Below are positions 41,419 through 53,705 of a DNA stretch of 64,000 bases, one piece after another. Location: positions 588,343,643 to 588,407,642 of the forward strand of contig CM077115.1 in assembly GCA_039619475.1 (NCBI GenBank), written 5' to 3'. Numbering within the stretch: the first letter of the stretch is position 1; each line of letters opens with the position of its first letter. Position numbers and translations under genes: made by a program. The DNA is from Icerya purchasi (lineage: Eukaryota > Arthropoda > Insecta > Hemiptera > Monophlebidae). The notes beneath the pieces are model-generated. The model searched no databases, was not told where the DNA came from, and saw nothing but the letters and a program-made list of their open reading frames with translations.

Positions 41419-42055
41419 CCTAGATAGTGTAATGTGTGTGAAAAGAGTGCTTTTAGTTTAAATTGAGTGCTTCTTTCTATGATACAATATTTATCTTAAT
41501 CCCTGTTTGTGATGTTTGGAGTCATGTTACAGAAAAATTATTAGGTTTTTAATCTGGTGTTTGTATAGCAAGTGGTAGTGCAGCAGCTTAGGTGAGTTAT
41601 TGAGATGGTGGTGTTATTTGGTTGGGAATATGTGTATTATGGAATTCTTGGAAGTGCGATTATATCTGTCAAATAATAAAATTTGGGGGTGGGAGGTAGA
41701 ATGTGTGCTTCATCATCTTTGATTTATGCAGACAGTTTGATTTTCTAATTTTAATCTATACTATACTAGTGTATATTAGCTGGGTTGTATCTGTTATGAT
41801 TAATAATTTTGGGGGTATAGATATTGCTTGTACACATACATGTACATGGTTACCCAAGAAAAAAAATCTCTAAGCTGAGATATATCCCCACATATATGTT
41901 GTTATTACAATTATTTTGGTTGGACATATATCAAATTATATACATGCAAACAAGCATTGGTAGCAAAGATTATCCTAATTTCAATTAATCAACATATTAA
42001 ATGATTCTTGGAGACATATTTGTTGGAACAAGTGTGGTAGGTGTAATAATATTGG
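41419..42055. other. AT-rich intergenic DNA
   Basis: I see no gene and no clear repeat in this stretch downstream of the phased array. Confidence 0.4.
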
Positions 42056-42545
42056 GTTAGCAAGTTTTATTAGCATTTGGTAGTTTATAATAAAGCACTT
42101 TCAAAGCATACACATGTAAGCAACAGATTTAGTATGGGGCTAGAAAAGTTTAAGTGTGTTTAGTCAATAGTAAAACATTTTCTCAAAGCATACACAAACA
42201 TGAGCAGCTAGTATCGGCTAGCACAAATTATTACATTAGTTAGGAAATCATAAATATATCATCAACGCACATAGAAACACACAAGCATGTTAGCAAATTA
42301 TTACATTGGTTTGGCAGTAGTAAATGCATCATCAACACACATATAAACATGCACAAATGGTAGAATTGGTATTGGGGTTAAAGAGTTAATGGTGGGCAGT
42401 CAATAGTAAAAACATTTTCTCAAAGCATACATGATCATAAATAACTAGTATCAGTTAGCATAAATTATTACAACAGTTAGAACATCATAAATATATCATC
42501 AACATACATAGAAACTGGAATGATTACATGAAGCAACTTAGTAGG
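42056..42545 (+). repeat. 236-bp tandem repeat, about two units
   Basis: The phrase AGTCAATAGTAAAACATTTT CTCAAAGCATAC at 42162 recurs as AGTCAATAGTAAAAACATTT TCTCAAAGCATAC at 42398, and the following CTAGTATCGGCTAGCA and ATATATCATCAAC segments also recur. Within a unit, the ATCATCAAC-CACATA segment is itself repeated. Confidence 0.75.
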
Positions 42546-42554
42546 AGCTAGAAA

Positions 42555-42770
42555 AAAAATTTAAAGATGGCTAGTTAAAGCCTTTCCCCTAATCCATGTT
42601 TTGGTCGAGTGGTGTTACTGAGTAAGGGAGTCCATGAGAGAAAGCATGTGATTAAATTGTAAAGGTGGCTGGTTAAAGCCTATCCCCTAATCCATGTTTT
42701 GGTCGAGTGGTGTTACTGAGTGAGGGAGTCCATATGTAGGTACTTCCAGAGAAAGCATGTGATTGATTTG
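42555..42770 (+). repeat. 98-bp tandem duplication
   Basis: GTTAAAGCCTTTCCCCTAAT at 42574 recurs as GTTAAAGCCTATCCCCTAAT at 42672, followed in both by CCATGTTTTGGTCGAGTGGT and GTTACTGAG. The units are over 95 percent alike by eye, so the duplication is recent. Confidence 0.88.
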
Positions 42771-42994
42771 GGGTGTGATAGACATTGAGATATATGGATT
42801 TAGGTTTGTAACAGTGAAGATGTGGCGAGCAGAAGAGTGTAATTGGGGTAGAACATAGTGGTGCAGTGATGAATAATGTGAAAAGAGAGTGATCATATGA
42901 TTAAGTATTGACTCTTGATTAGTTGAGTAAAAAGGGGCATGGTCACGTGACTAAATACTGGCTCCTGATTGGCTAATCTCCTAGAACGCAGGTT

Positions 42995-44076
42995 TCCTAT
43001 CTACTGGTATCATATTTGACAAACAGAAGTTTCAATGTCAAGATAAACTCATCATTATCTTTATCAAATAACATAAAGGCATCAGTGCCATAAGGTAGTG
43101 TACTGGGCCCGCTCCTGTATTCCATCTACACAGCGGAAGTGCCAGTACTAAGGACGACAGTAATCGCTACCTTTGCGGATGATATCTGTATTCTTGCTCG
43201 GCACAAAAATCCAGTGTACGCATCCTTGTTGACGCAGGAGCATTTAACCGTTATCCAGCAGTGGACGCTTAAGTGGAAGACTAAACTAAACCACCAAAAA
43301 ACCAGACAAGTAACTTTCACTCTAAACGTGCAAAACTGTCCCCCTAATATAATAAATAATCAGCGCATAATTCAAGAAAATCATATTAAGTACCTAGGTA
43401 TGATATTAGATCGAGGACTTACATGGAGAAGCCATGTATCGTTCATCCGGCAAAAAATGGCTTCAAGAACTAAGGCTCTCAACAGCATAATAGGCAAAAA
43501 GTCACCAGTGAGCTTGAAATGCAAGAGGCTAGTTTATCTTTCAGTCATAGCACCAGTCTGGAGATACGGATTAGAAGTATATGGAGCCACTGCGAAGAGT
43601 AACCTAAATAGGGTTCAACAGTTCCAATCGAAAACGTTGAGGCAATTGGTAGACGCACTGTACTATGTATCGAATCACACTCTACATACAGACCTAGATG
43701 TTCCATACATAAACGATTTATACTTAAAACAATACAAACACTTTTATGAGGCTCTTCAACTCAATCAAAATCCAGAGGTATCGAACATCAGTCGCTGGGA
43801 CCAGCCAAGGAGGCTCAAAAGAACATGGGCCGGTGACGCCCTAGGTGTCAGATGCGATAGATAACATCGTCGTTAATACCTCAGCCGTCGAACGAATAAA
43901 ATCCAGCGCCATAGTAAACAGTATTAGATATCAGAAGCAGAAGATAACTCCGCACTAACATCTCGGATGTGAAAGGAATGAACTCCAAATTATAGTAATC
44001 AGTTTTCCGATCGACTAATGCTTATGCTTCCGCTGGGTAACTGAGCATGAAAAGAAAATAAAATAAAATAAAATAA
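42995..44076 (+). mobile_element. 5'-truncated Jockey-like retrotransposon (RT C-terminal part)
   Basis: In the plus frame the coding sequence begins near 43000 with the block before motif B (TNRSFNVKINSSL). It has VP followed by a TAA at 43091-43093 where Q of the VPQGSVLGP motif is expected, then TFADD at about 43166-43180 (motif C), YLGMILDRGLTW, and the Jockey-type downstream region with QFQSKTLRQLVDALYYVSN. The frame ends at 43864. The 3' end has (AAATA)n at about 44055-44076, a usual Jockey tail. The nonsense codon and the 5' truncation make it inactive. The tail sits just before the second tandem array. Confidence 0.82.
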
Positions 44077-44127
44077 TAGCCTCGTCAATTATGGTCTTAA
44101 GAACGGTGTGATGTAAAAAAAAAAAAA

Positions 44128-45388
44128 TATCAAATAAAAATCAATAATTCACGAACAGCTTGACTTATAAACTTCAACTTTGGAATATAAATTACAATTA
44201 AAATTATCTTTAAAACAATCTATAACTTAAAGATGGCCGATTATTCTGAACAGCAAAAAACCCAAAAAAACTGTCAAGAATATACAATACAGTACATAAA
44301 ACGACCTCAAAAATCACTTAAAAAACCATAACTCATCACCCGATAAACCTATAAAGCTGAAATTCAAAATATAAATTAAAATGCAGGAGCCTTTCATAAA
44401 ATCAAAAAATTACGCTACAAAAGTTATGTAGAGCTGCCGAAAAGTTCAAAGAAGCGCAAACAATGATGTGCACCTTTTCTAGCGCCGCGAGTATTTAAGT
44501 TAAAAATTTTAAACGCAGTTTAAAATATGCGCATCCCCGTATATTTGGCTAGTTTGGAACATCCGGATTTCCAGCTAGACTCTCGAGGCGCTGAAATCTC
44601 GAAATTTTGGAAAATAATATTTTTTTCCCGAGCATGTAATATGTCGTTGAAAAGATCGCTATTTATCAGGAACAAAACCATATGTCATTTTCTTTACCAA
44701 AACTTTCAAAATTGCCGTAAAGTTCAAAGAAGCGCAAAAAATGATGTGTCCCCCCGCCCTTAACGGCGCAAATATTACAGCTAAAAGTTTCAAATGCGGT
44801 TAAAAATATGTGCTTACACGTATATTTCTCTAGTTTGGAACATCCGGGTTTCTAGCTTCACAACTGTACCCTCTGGGCGCCGAAAGCTCAAAATTTTTAA
44901 AAAACGTATTTTTTTCCGGGCATGTAATATATTGTTGAAAAGATCGCTATTTGTCGGAAACGAAACAGCATTTCATTTTCATAGCGGAACATTCAAAGTT
45001 GCCGAAAAATTCAAAAAAGCGCGAGAATTGGTTTATGACGCGAGTATTACAGCTAAAAATTTTGCGGAAAGTAGAAAATATGGACATCCATGTATATTTC
45101 TCTTGTTTGGAACACCTAGGTTTCCAACTTTAAAATTAGTGTCTTGAGACTCTGAAAGCTCGGAATTTTCTAAAAAAAATATTTTCCAAAAGCGTATCAT
45201 TATTGGAAAGAGCGCTGTTTTTCGGGAACGAACCCATATTTCATTTTCTTAACGAAACTGTTAGAAATTTACTAAAAGTTCATAAAATTGTGAAAAATGA
45301 CGTGTAGACCCGCTTGTAATTTATGTATTGCAGCTCAAGATTTTGAAAAAGGTTAAAAAATGCGCGTTCGAAAAAGAAAAAGATTATT
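44128..45388 (+). repeat. Second tandem array with the same leader
   Basis: The leader beginning ATATCAAATAAAAATCAATA is homologous to 20088-20440, and the following units carry the same landmarks (TATATTTCTCTAGTTTGGAA at 44821, variants at 44541 and 45092). Only about three and a half units are present before it ends near 45388. Because both arrays share leader and direction, they look like copies of one structured element with a variable number of internal repeats, not random satellite. Confidence 0.85.
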
Positions 45389-45797
45389 TAAATTCAAATA
45401 AACAGTTACATAAATTGATTTGATTTCATCCGTACAACATATTAATTTAAATAGAATGAAATAATAAATGATGTGTTCATGTCTGCGGTGTATCTAAATA
45501 ATTTTAAAGTAATTATATGACCATGAAATAAAATAAAATGTAGGAAATGTATATTATTACATATTAAAATTCCATACATATATACATACATTAAAATTTA
45601 TGTGAAACAATGTAAAAGATTTTGAAATAATAAAAATAAAAATGTGAGCAAAAGAAAAAATATGGTTTTATTTCACATATTATACATACTGCGACAGCTG
45701 ACTTTGATACATTGAAAGGTAATTGTTACATTCATATTCAACCTTCGTAGGATCTAGACAACTCCATCTTTCAAATTCCGCATCTTTTATTAAATTT
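45389..45797. other. AT-rich intergenic DNA
   Basis: No gene is seen between the end of the tandem array and the stop codon of the broken paralogue. The sequence is A- and T-rich with several ATACAT phrases. Confidence 0.4.
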
Positions 45798-46815
45798 TTA
45801 ATCCGTATGAATTGAATGTTGACAGTCGTCGCAATCTTTTACTTTGACACAATTTCGAGTACTCCTGCGTAATGTATCACCGTCGATATAATATTCTTTA
45901 TCATGTTCGTGATCGTAGCATGGTAGAAATGATTTTATCGTATCATCCTGTTTTTATCTGTCCGGTAAAAATATATAAATGTCCCCGATGGAACTTGGAA
46001 ATAATGTAATTATCATTTCTTTGGTGGCTGTAATGAACAACTGGCTTAAATCATTTATATTGAGATTGTTCATAAGCTTCAGCGGACGGATAACGTGATC
46101 GTGCCAGGTCTTCATCACCATAACATTTTTCACCGCACAATGAAAAATATTATTCTCATAATGGTACTTACAAGTTACCAAATTGCTTATACCAAAGTAT
46201 TCTTGATATAAATCATTAATACTAGATACTCGAAAGACTTTCTCCATATTAACGAGTTCGTAGTCCAAGTCACGCAACAATTCAGACATTTCGTTAAGTT
46301 CCCATAATATAAGCTTTGCATAGTAGTTAAAATATATACGCGAGCCTTCGGTTTTTCGGACAATATTGTGAATACATCACGTGCCATGAATATTTCTTCC
46401 CGACAGGGAAATAATCAGGGGTTTTTCAAGTAATGACACAGGGAAGAGCATTGTAAGTGAGGCATTTTTGATGCAGACATGCTCTGCTTGGCGTGTATAG
46501 CGTATGTAAACACTTCCCGCCAGACATATCAATCATCGCTAGTTCGGTTACTAGAAAACGATAATCAGAATCTTTATGGAAGCTGAAATCTACAAAATAT
46601 TCCGCTATATCCATCTGATCTGACAATAATACTGGACCAACGATTTTATGTGCAAAAGATGATGATTCTGTTGAAGAATAACCATCATCTGATTGCGGTA
46701 ATTGAAGTGACGAAGACGTATGCGAGCCGCTATCACTTGCAAATAAATTCTGAATAAATTCGGCGTCCTTAATTGATTTTGAGTTGTTGCTTACGTTAAC
46801 TATATCAGCGTTCAT
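45798..46815 (-). pseudogene. Broken paralogue of the 331-residue protein
   Basis: It aligns over its full length with the intact gene at 29183-30178, from an ATG at 46815 to a TAA at 45798-45800. Lesions in reading order: a frameshift near 46470, a TGA at about 46415, a frameshift near 46325, and a TAA at about 45954 where the intact copy has leucine. The serine-rich N-terminus, the AEYF-D-S segment, the ELAMIDMSGGKCLHTLY block, the FHCAVKNVMVMKTW block and the C-terminal cysteine cluster are all recognisable. Both copies have S two residues after the D of the putative motif I, so loss of the catalytic E preceded the duplication. Confidence 0.8.
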
Positions 46816-48590
46816 GATTGAATAATATGTATTTCAAACTTTTCACTAAAAAAAATACAGACGAAAAGAAAGAGAAAAAGAAAAGATAAAAAACAGAAAA
46901 AAATGATAGAGAAAAAAAGAGAAAAAACGTAAGAAATTATTCTCTTTAACGTTGACGTAATTTTTTTAAGTGGTCTTGAAGGTATGCGAGTCATGCAGGT
47001 AAAGGTTGTTGCGACGACGAGATATATACCTGCAGAGGTTATCGATTCTTGGAAAAGAGGGATTGACGCTTGAAACAATAATGTCTTGAAACGATTGATG
47101 ATGCGGATGAGTTTATTAAATAAAAAAATTATGTTTGTAGCGAAACGATTAATATTAAAAATAATTGTGATGTTGATAAACATTTTTTATTGATCGGAGA
47201 TTTTTCTTTCTCAAAAGGTTAAAATTATTTTGACAATGTTAAGTGTATATGATGACATGACTGTGTAGGAAAAAGTAATACCTGTACAAAAAATAAAGAT
47301 CGTTAATAAAAAATTAAACATATAGAACTGCATGTGATGCGTATGCGAGACCAATGTGATATGCTATTGTGGCTAACGTTGAAAAATGTTCATGATCAAC
47401 AGGGAAATTCGTGATAGAAGATATGTGTGTGGGAATGTACGGTACGCTTTCGAGTGAACCATTGATTAATTTTTAGAATCGATAAAATAAATAAAGATTA
47501 CGGAAGATCAGCAATTTTAGATGTGAGGGGGCGGGGGTAGAAAGAATGAATTTTTAGGACTGAAAAAAAAAAAAATGAAAAACATATTCGAATCAATTTT
47601 TGAAGAACTCGTAATAGAGTAACATATAATGTAGAATCTGTGCAGGGGATAGACAGTATGCTTTTCACAACAGTCTGGGTGTTTGTTCGGATTAATTTTT
47701 AAAACCTCGGAAAACATACAGAAATACTTACGGACTGAAAAATAATCGTAATGAGAAAAATAACAAAATATACTTGGACTAATTTTGAAAAAAAAGTGGT
47801 AACGTGAACGAATGATACGTGTGCATGAATGATGCGTGTGCTTTCATTGAAGGGCGAGATATCGAATGATTTATTTTTAAAATTGGTGAAAACATACATA
47901 AATACTTACAGATGGAAAAATAATCATAAGTGAGAAAAAATAATAAATATACTTAGACTAATTCTATAATACATAGGCTTAGAAAAATTATTATGAACGA
48001 TAGGGAAACTAATGAGAGCAGAATGTGCGCGGGATCGGACGGTGCGCATTCGTTGAGGGGCGAGACATCGAAGGATTTATTTTTAGAACTGGGGAAAACA
48101 TACATAAATACTTACAGACGGAAAAATAATCATAAGTGAGAAAAAATAATAAATATACTTAGACTAATTCTATAATACATAGGCTTAGAAAAATTATTAT
48201 GAACGATAGGGAAACTGTCGAGAGCAGAGTGTGCGCAGAATTGAACAGTTTGTTTTCGCGGCGGCTAACGTTATGATAGATATAAGTGTGTGATCTGTCA
48301 GTGTGCTTTTCTAACGATCGGAGAATAAAGAAAAATTTTTGGAACCGTAGAAAATGAGAAATATACTTAGACTAATTTTTCTAATGCTTAGGCGCGGAAA
48401 AATAAAAAATTAAAAAATATATTTGAATGGGACAAAGAGTGTTAACGGGGAGCTCAGGTTAGTTTCATTCTTTAAATATTATACTTTGGTTAATTTAAAA
48501 AAATCACGGTATCGCGAACGATCGAAACGTGTTCGAGAACGATGCGTGCGCTTTTACTACCTTTAAATCGATTGTGGCAGTGGAAAGTCA
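46816..48590. repeat. Flanking repeats homologous to 30.2-32.8 kb
   Basis: The first 150 bp resemble the flank of the intact gene (TTGAATAATAT, then an ACTAAAAA run, then TTTAACGTT). After that, units of about 180-205 bp recur: GGATTTATTTTTAGAACTGG occurs near 48073 with a variant near 47867, each followed by ACATACATAAATACTTACAG and then CTTAGACTAATTCTATAATA and GAACGATAGGGAAACT. A purine-rich run is at 46860-46925. No gene is supported. The homology with 30.2-32.8 kb shows that the gene and its repeats form one duplicated segment. Confidence 0.65.
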
Positions 48591-48719
48591 TTCCGTCGGG
48601 AATAGTTGTTTACATATGTGTACTGAATAAAGTAATCAAGGACTTTGAGTATGAAAGTATGTTTTCGTGAGTGTGTACATGTAGGGTGTGGTTCCGTAAT
48701 AAGTCATAGACTGGAATAG

Positions 48720-49490
48720 AAATTATAAGAACGTTAAGATCTGGTTTCAACGGTAGCGTTAGCATTTTCGCTTTTACAGTGTGTAAGATAGACTTACCCC
48801 CCCGTACATAATGTATCGGACAAAGAAAAGTTTTACGCAACTAACCGAACGAAAATCATCGCGATTTCTGGAAATACCGAAAACGGCGAAAACCTGTATT
48901 TTAATGCAATTCCTACATGCTGGCCACTGATAAGATTGATAACAACAAAATTCAATAATGATAATAACTCATTTTACATATGTGTACCAACGCTCGTAAC
49001 CGTATATACATCATTGTGTGTGTGCGTAATCCTCCAAAATCAGTCGCTACCGAATAATGGTAATTTACGTACAAGTAAAGACATGCAACGATCAATTTAT
49101 TGACAGTGTTAGCATTTGTATGTAGCGCTATGAGAGAAGCATTTTCGCTTTTGCTATGTGCGAGATAGACTTACCCCCCCCCCCCCCGTACATACTGTAT
49201 TGGACAAAGAAAAGTTTTACACAACTGACCGAACGAAAATCTTCGCGATTCCGAGAAATATCGGAACGATGAAATCCTGCATTTTACCGCGATTCCTGCA
49301 GACTGACCATTGATAACATTGAAACAACAAAAATCAATAATGATAATAACTAATTTTACATATGTGTACGGACGCTCCTAACCGTATATACATCATTATG
49401 TGCGTAATCCTCCAAAAACCAGTCGCTATCGAATAATGGTAATTTACGTACAAAAGTAAAGGCATGCAACAATCAAATGATTGACAGGTG
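48720..49490 (+). repeat. 377-bp tandem duplication
   Basis: The segment with AGATAGACTTACCCCCC at 48787 recurs at 49164 and continues in both with GTACATA, TGGACAAAGAAAAGTTTTAC, CATATGTGTAC and TAATGGTAATTTACGTACAA. The two units are about 85-90 percent alike. A C-run varies in length between them. No shared reading frame is evident. Confidence 0.82.
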
Positions 49491-49941
49491 CAAGGTCACT
49501 TGCGATGGCACGCGTACGAATTTACCGCGGTAGTGATGATGATGGTGATTTTTACATGTGTGTGCAGACGTATACATACGTACATGTGCATGTGTGTGTG
49601 TTAATTAAGGGATCGATAATCAAATGGAATGCGGTTCTGCAGTTCGAGACGCTCCGGAAACGGCTCTCGAAGGCTTTAATTAATGGTGGCGGCATCCTTT
49701 GGGTTTGAACTGTCCTTTTCCCTGTACTTACGAAGAATAAATATAATAATTTTGCATTCGTTACGAAGCGATAAACGAATTTAATAGCGCAAATAACTGA
49801 ATTTAGGGTAACGCGTATGAATTTTGATGGTTACGAATGTTAGACCTTAATGGATCTCCCTGGTGTGACTGCTCAAAAATGAAGTGATTCTGAGGATTTT
49901 TTTTTCAAAGAAGAATTCCATAAAATATTTCCAAACTTTGG

Positions 49942-49978
<37 letters not shown>

Positions 49979-50140
49979 TCAAGTAATTACAATTTTTTTT
50001 TTTTGTATAAAAATATGGAAACACAAGCCACTTATGTAAATGTAATTTTTCCCAGACCTCCTAAAAAAAAAAATTAATTTTTCTGCTGCAGTGATTTCTG
50101 CTGTCAAAGTGTCTGAAAAAAAAAAAAATAAGTCCAAATG
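49491..50140. other. Intergenic DNA before piggyBac remnant
   Basis: It contains an AT microsatellite (49946-49974) and two poly(A) runs. A short stretch near 49880-49930 reads SDSEDFFFKEEF in one frame, which could be the acidic N-terminus of the piggyBac-like protein that follows, but frames are broken. Confidence 0.35.
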
Positions 50141-50756
50141 ATGCACCGCAATTGGTGTATACTGGAAAAGATGGCCACACTTTGTGGAATATACACTCAC
50201 CTCCGAAAAATATTAAAATTCCGAAGAAAAATATTTTACAAATTCGTATACCCCGAGTAATTGATAGCGCTCAAGATATTAACACGCCCACAGGTATCTG
50301 GAAGTTATTTTTTACCAATAAAATTGCTGAAAATATCAAAACAAACACGAATATATGGATTCACAAAAATAAGGATAAATTCAGTAGAGAAAGTGATTGC
50401 AACTGAAATACCGTCAGTAAAGTTTAAAGGTGTTTTGTGAACTACTATATTTAGAAGGAGTTTATAAATCTTCTCACATTAATTTAGAAGACTTATGGAC
50501 AACAAATGGAACCGGAATACAATTCTTTAGAATTTGCATGGCACAAAACCGGTTTAAATTTTTACTGCGAGCGATACGGTTTGGTAATTTAAATTCTCAG
50601 GAAGAAAGAAAAGGAGTGGATAAACTAGCACCAATAAAATACCTTTTTGAACCATTTGTTGGGGGAACTGTAAAAGCAATTTCAGTCTTATGGAACATTG
50701 AAATGCTACACCTTTCTGCGGTCGATGAACTGGTGTGTTTTGATTTATTTGAATAG
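50140..50756 (+). pseudogene. piggyBac-like transposase, N-terminal part
   Basis: Two frames, 50152-50406 and 50430-50756, together give the usual beginning of a piggyBac DDE transposase: a SKDG-type W segment (GKDGHTLWNIHSPP), a pre-catalytic block with FFTNKIAENIKTNTNIW, then LYLEGVYKSSHINLEDLW, TTNGTG, and an FRICMAQNRFKFLLRAIRFG block followed by KLAPI. A frameshift lies near 50437. The first catalytic aspartate is expected in the VDE region about 30 residues further; the frame degrades around 50700-50756 and the rest of the DDE domain is absent. It is dead. Confidence 0.8.
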
Positions 50757-52796
50757 AAATTAAAATTAATTTTTTTTATAATCGTTAAAAACATTTTTAT
50801 GTTTTTACATGGTATTTTTAGAGAAACATAAGATGATGCACTAAAATGTGTGCAATATTTTTCGAAATCCTTAAAACTAATACTATTATATGCTAACATT
50901 TTTAGTTTTTCATGTAGAAAGATAACTACATAATGTATGTATGTATATTCCTATAACTTTTAAAACGTTAGTAGCGTATGTTAAAATATAAAATTTAGTG
51001 ACCCCGAGAACTCACGGGTTAAATTGTTTCCAAGGAAGATGGAAACATAGGGATGGAAAGTTTTTTGGGAATAATTATTTATGCCTTCAAATGTTGCGGC
51101 CGAAATGCTTGCAAAAACATTAGCAGTAATATAACAACTGATAAAAATCTTATACATACATAGTCTTTATAAATGAGACCGAATTGTAAAACTGTGAAAA
51201 TCATTGTTAAAACGAAATGTCAATCGTTGTGTTCGTAAAACGCATTCTGCTCGGTTGTGGATGTGAACATTTTATTTTAGTTGTCTCCGAATAGTTTTGC
51301 TTTATCGGTTATCAAAAACTAATTGTCTCTTAAAAGTAGACCGTCTGGATAAATAATGTTATTACAGTAATAAATTATATGATATTAGCCAACATATTTT
51401 TATAACTAAAAGTAAATACTGTAAGTGAATGTAAAAAATAAAATAAACATATTACTTATTTACTAAAATCAATTTCAGATATAAAAAAAAGCGAGGGATG
51501 TACAATTTATTTACCAAACACGGTATTTAATTATCGACTGTTAAGAATATGTAAAAAAGAAAAAAAAACATACCAAAAATAGAAGATCTGAATTCGTATA
51601 TAATCCACTGTGTATTAAGAGAACAAAAATCTAAAATTTGTAAGCACTCAATTTAATCAAAATTAATAAATGATCATAAAAATTTACTCACAGAGGAAAC
51701 ACATAAACTGGCAGAAATAAAGGCAAAACAGAACTCGTTATCTGGAAAAGACAGCTTTACTATTATTAGAGAGAGAAAACAATAAGAGAAGAAAAGGATT
51801 ACAAACAAAAAGGAATTTAATATTTTGGTGCATTTACATTAGTGTAAATCGACGCGGTGTACATTTACTGTTACGAGCAATTGTTGACAAGATGGTCAGT
51901 TATAGTAATACGTGTGAATTCCTCAAAAATCAGCAAACCAATATGCTCAATGGATGAAAATTATAAATATGTAATTAATGCCAGACTCGAATTGCGCACC
52001 GTCGTTTACCTGGCCGACGACGTTTAAAAAAGGTCTAGTAACCTAAACACTCGAATTGCGCACCGCACCTTTGCCGCTGTGAAATATAAAAAAACAAATG
52101 AAAACGGCACCGGGACCCCATGATATTTGTTGGACTCGGTGGTTCCAAAACTGACTGCCGCCGCTTTATAACATTTGAGTGTTCGATGGATTTAAACATT
52201 TTTACGCGTCATCGTATAGTTAAAAAATGACATTTCGGTCGTCTTGCATTATTTAATTTTTATCAATATAGGACATGTAATGTTAGTTCGGTTATGTATT
52301 TGTAAATAGATGATTCTTCATAATTCTCTCGATTAACTAATAATATAAATTTGAATTTTGAATAACATTTAATGAAAACACATCAAATAGACATCCGTTT
52401 GATTTCATTAAACAGCATGCAATATCGAACACCATTAAGGTTACACTTTAAATTTGTCACCAGTGCTTGCGCGATTGAAATAAATTGAGAAATTTAGAGG
52501 TCAGTTAATTTACATTTAGTAGTTAATCATTTGTCGGCCACCATTACATTTTGGAACATACTGTGCATAACACTAACCTACCTAACTTAAACTTTTATAA
52601 ATGTAGAATCCACACGGTAGCGAAATAATATATACATAAATATTTTAACAACTTTTTCAGTATACAGCCAATTTTTTGTAAAATCCGAGCTAATTTCGAA
52701 ACAAACGAAGCACAAACGAAGCGCAAACGAATAAGCCTATTTTGGTTTCCCAACTCAAAATGGGCGGGGCTGGCGAAACGCAGCCGATACTTACAG
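50757..52796. other. AT-rich intergenic DNA
   Basis: No supported gene. The phrase ACTCGAATTGCGCACCG occurs twice, near 51985 and 52051. These might be termini of the neighbouring Mutator-like element or a small duplication. GC-richer patches at 51980-52190 and 52740-52800 stand out from the AT-rich background. Confidence 0.35.
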
Positions 52797-53182
52797 TTAA
52801 TCTGCTATTCCGGATCCATACAATGGACTTTCCTGTTCTTCAAAAAGCATTTGTTGGGCAGCTGTAGCTTTCCTTCGAGCTGTTTGACCCTCTTTTGAAG
52901 CCGCCTGATGTATATCTGCTACATGAATCCTGTTGGCATCTTTTCGTCAACATAATTTTTTGCAATGGGCCCAATGATGACTTCCATTATTTGAAATATT
53001 TTTAATATAGATTGAAAACCATCGTTGAAAATTGAAACAGCAAAAAAATTAGCAATTTCGCTGGTTTTTGCGCCGCTGTGAAGGTTCTTTAGAGCAAAGT
53101 GCCAAAATAAACCATTATAGCTTTCATTATTATTTTGTGTATTGCTTCCCTTGCATCTTTCTAATAATTTCCGCTTACTCAA
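52797..53182 (-). pseudogene. Mutator-like transposase, C-terminal fragment
   Basis: The minus-strand frame 53182-52919 contains CKGSNTQNNNESYNGLFWHF, then an AVSIFNDGF segment. The pattern TQN-x-NES-x-N-x-x-W followed by an FN-x-G segment is typical of the C-terminal part of Mutator-like transposases found in invertebrates. A frameshift at about 52940 shifts into a frame that continues with ADIHQAASKEGQTARRKAT and ends at TAA (52797-52799). The catalytic domain is missing, so this is a remnant. Confidence 0.65.
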
Positions 53183-53189
53183 TTCAGAA

Positions 53190-53460
53190 TATATATACTC
53201 TGCTCAACATCTTCCATGTGACTGTTATGCTGATGTATGGTAAGAGAGTCCGTTAGTTCGATCATGTCGTAGATATTGACCAGACATCTGCACAGCACGT
53301 TCACACAGCTGCCCTGTACAGTAAGGATATCTTTAAGTGCCCCTCTCAACCTTTCCTGTTGGGCTGGTGGCAGCAAGGGCCTTATGCAACCATTTACCAA
53401 TTACCATGTTCGTGACAATCACCGCTGCACAGGCATGTCGTAAATGTTTTCATCCGTATA
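53190..53460 (-). pseudogene. Family V decayed coding repeat, copy C
   Basis: It aligns with copies A and B: LLPPAQQERLRG followed by KDILTVQGSCVNVLCR and ELTDSL. The start segment lies in another frame, so there is a one-base frameshift at about 53343. It has W-L-H-K, not the TAG of copies A and B, just after the GK segment. The unit is cut at about 53190, next to the Mutator-like fragment. Confidence 0.5.
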
Positions 53461-53705
53461 ATATTCTCATGTTTTAACCCTGTTACACCACTTCCATCAT
53501 CCTTAACTAATTATAGACAATTTTCCACTGTTTTTCATAATTTTCTTTACATTTTAGCAGTTTTACACTGTTTTCATCAATTTTTGATATTTCTCACTAT
53601 TTTCCTTTATTTTAACATCATTCACACAATTTTCCTCAATTTTTCACTGTCTTTGTAAGGTTTTTTGTTTCTTCCAATTCTTAACTACATTATTCTTCGT
53701 CCGCA
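53461..53705 (-). repeat. Family V 20-bp-phased spacer (copy C)
   Basis: On the minus strand this spacer shows the phrases ATTGAGGAAAATTGTGTGAA, GATGAAAACAGTGTAAAACT and GTGGAAAATTGTCTATAATT at steps close to multiples of 20 bp. It aligns with spacers at 54345-54545, 55041-55260 and 24830-25180. Confidence 0.6.
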
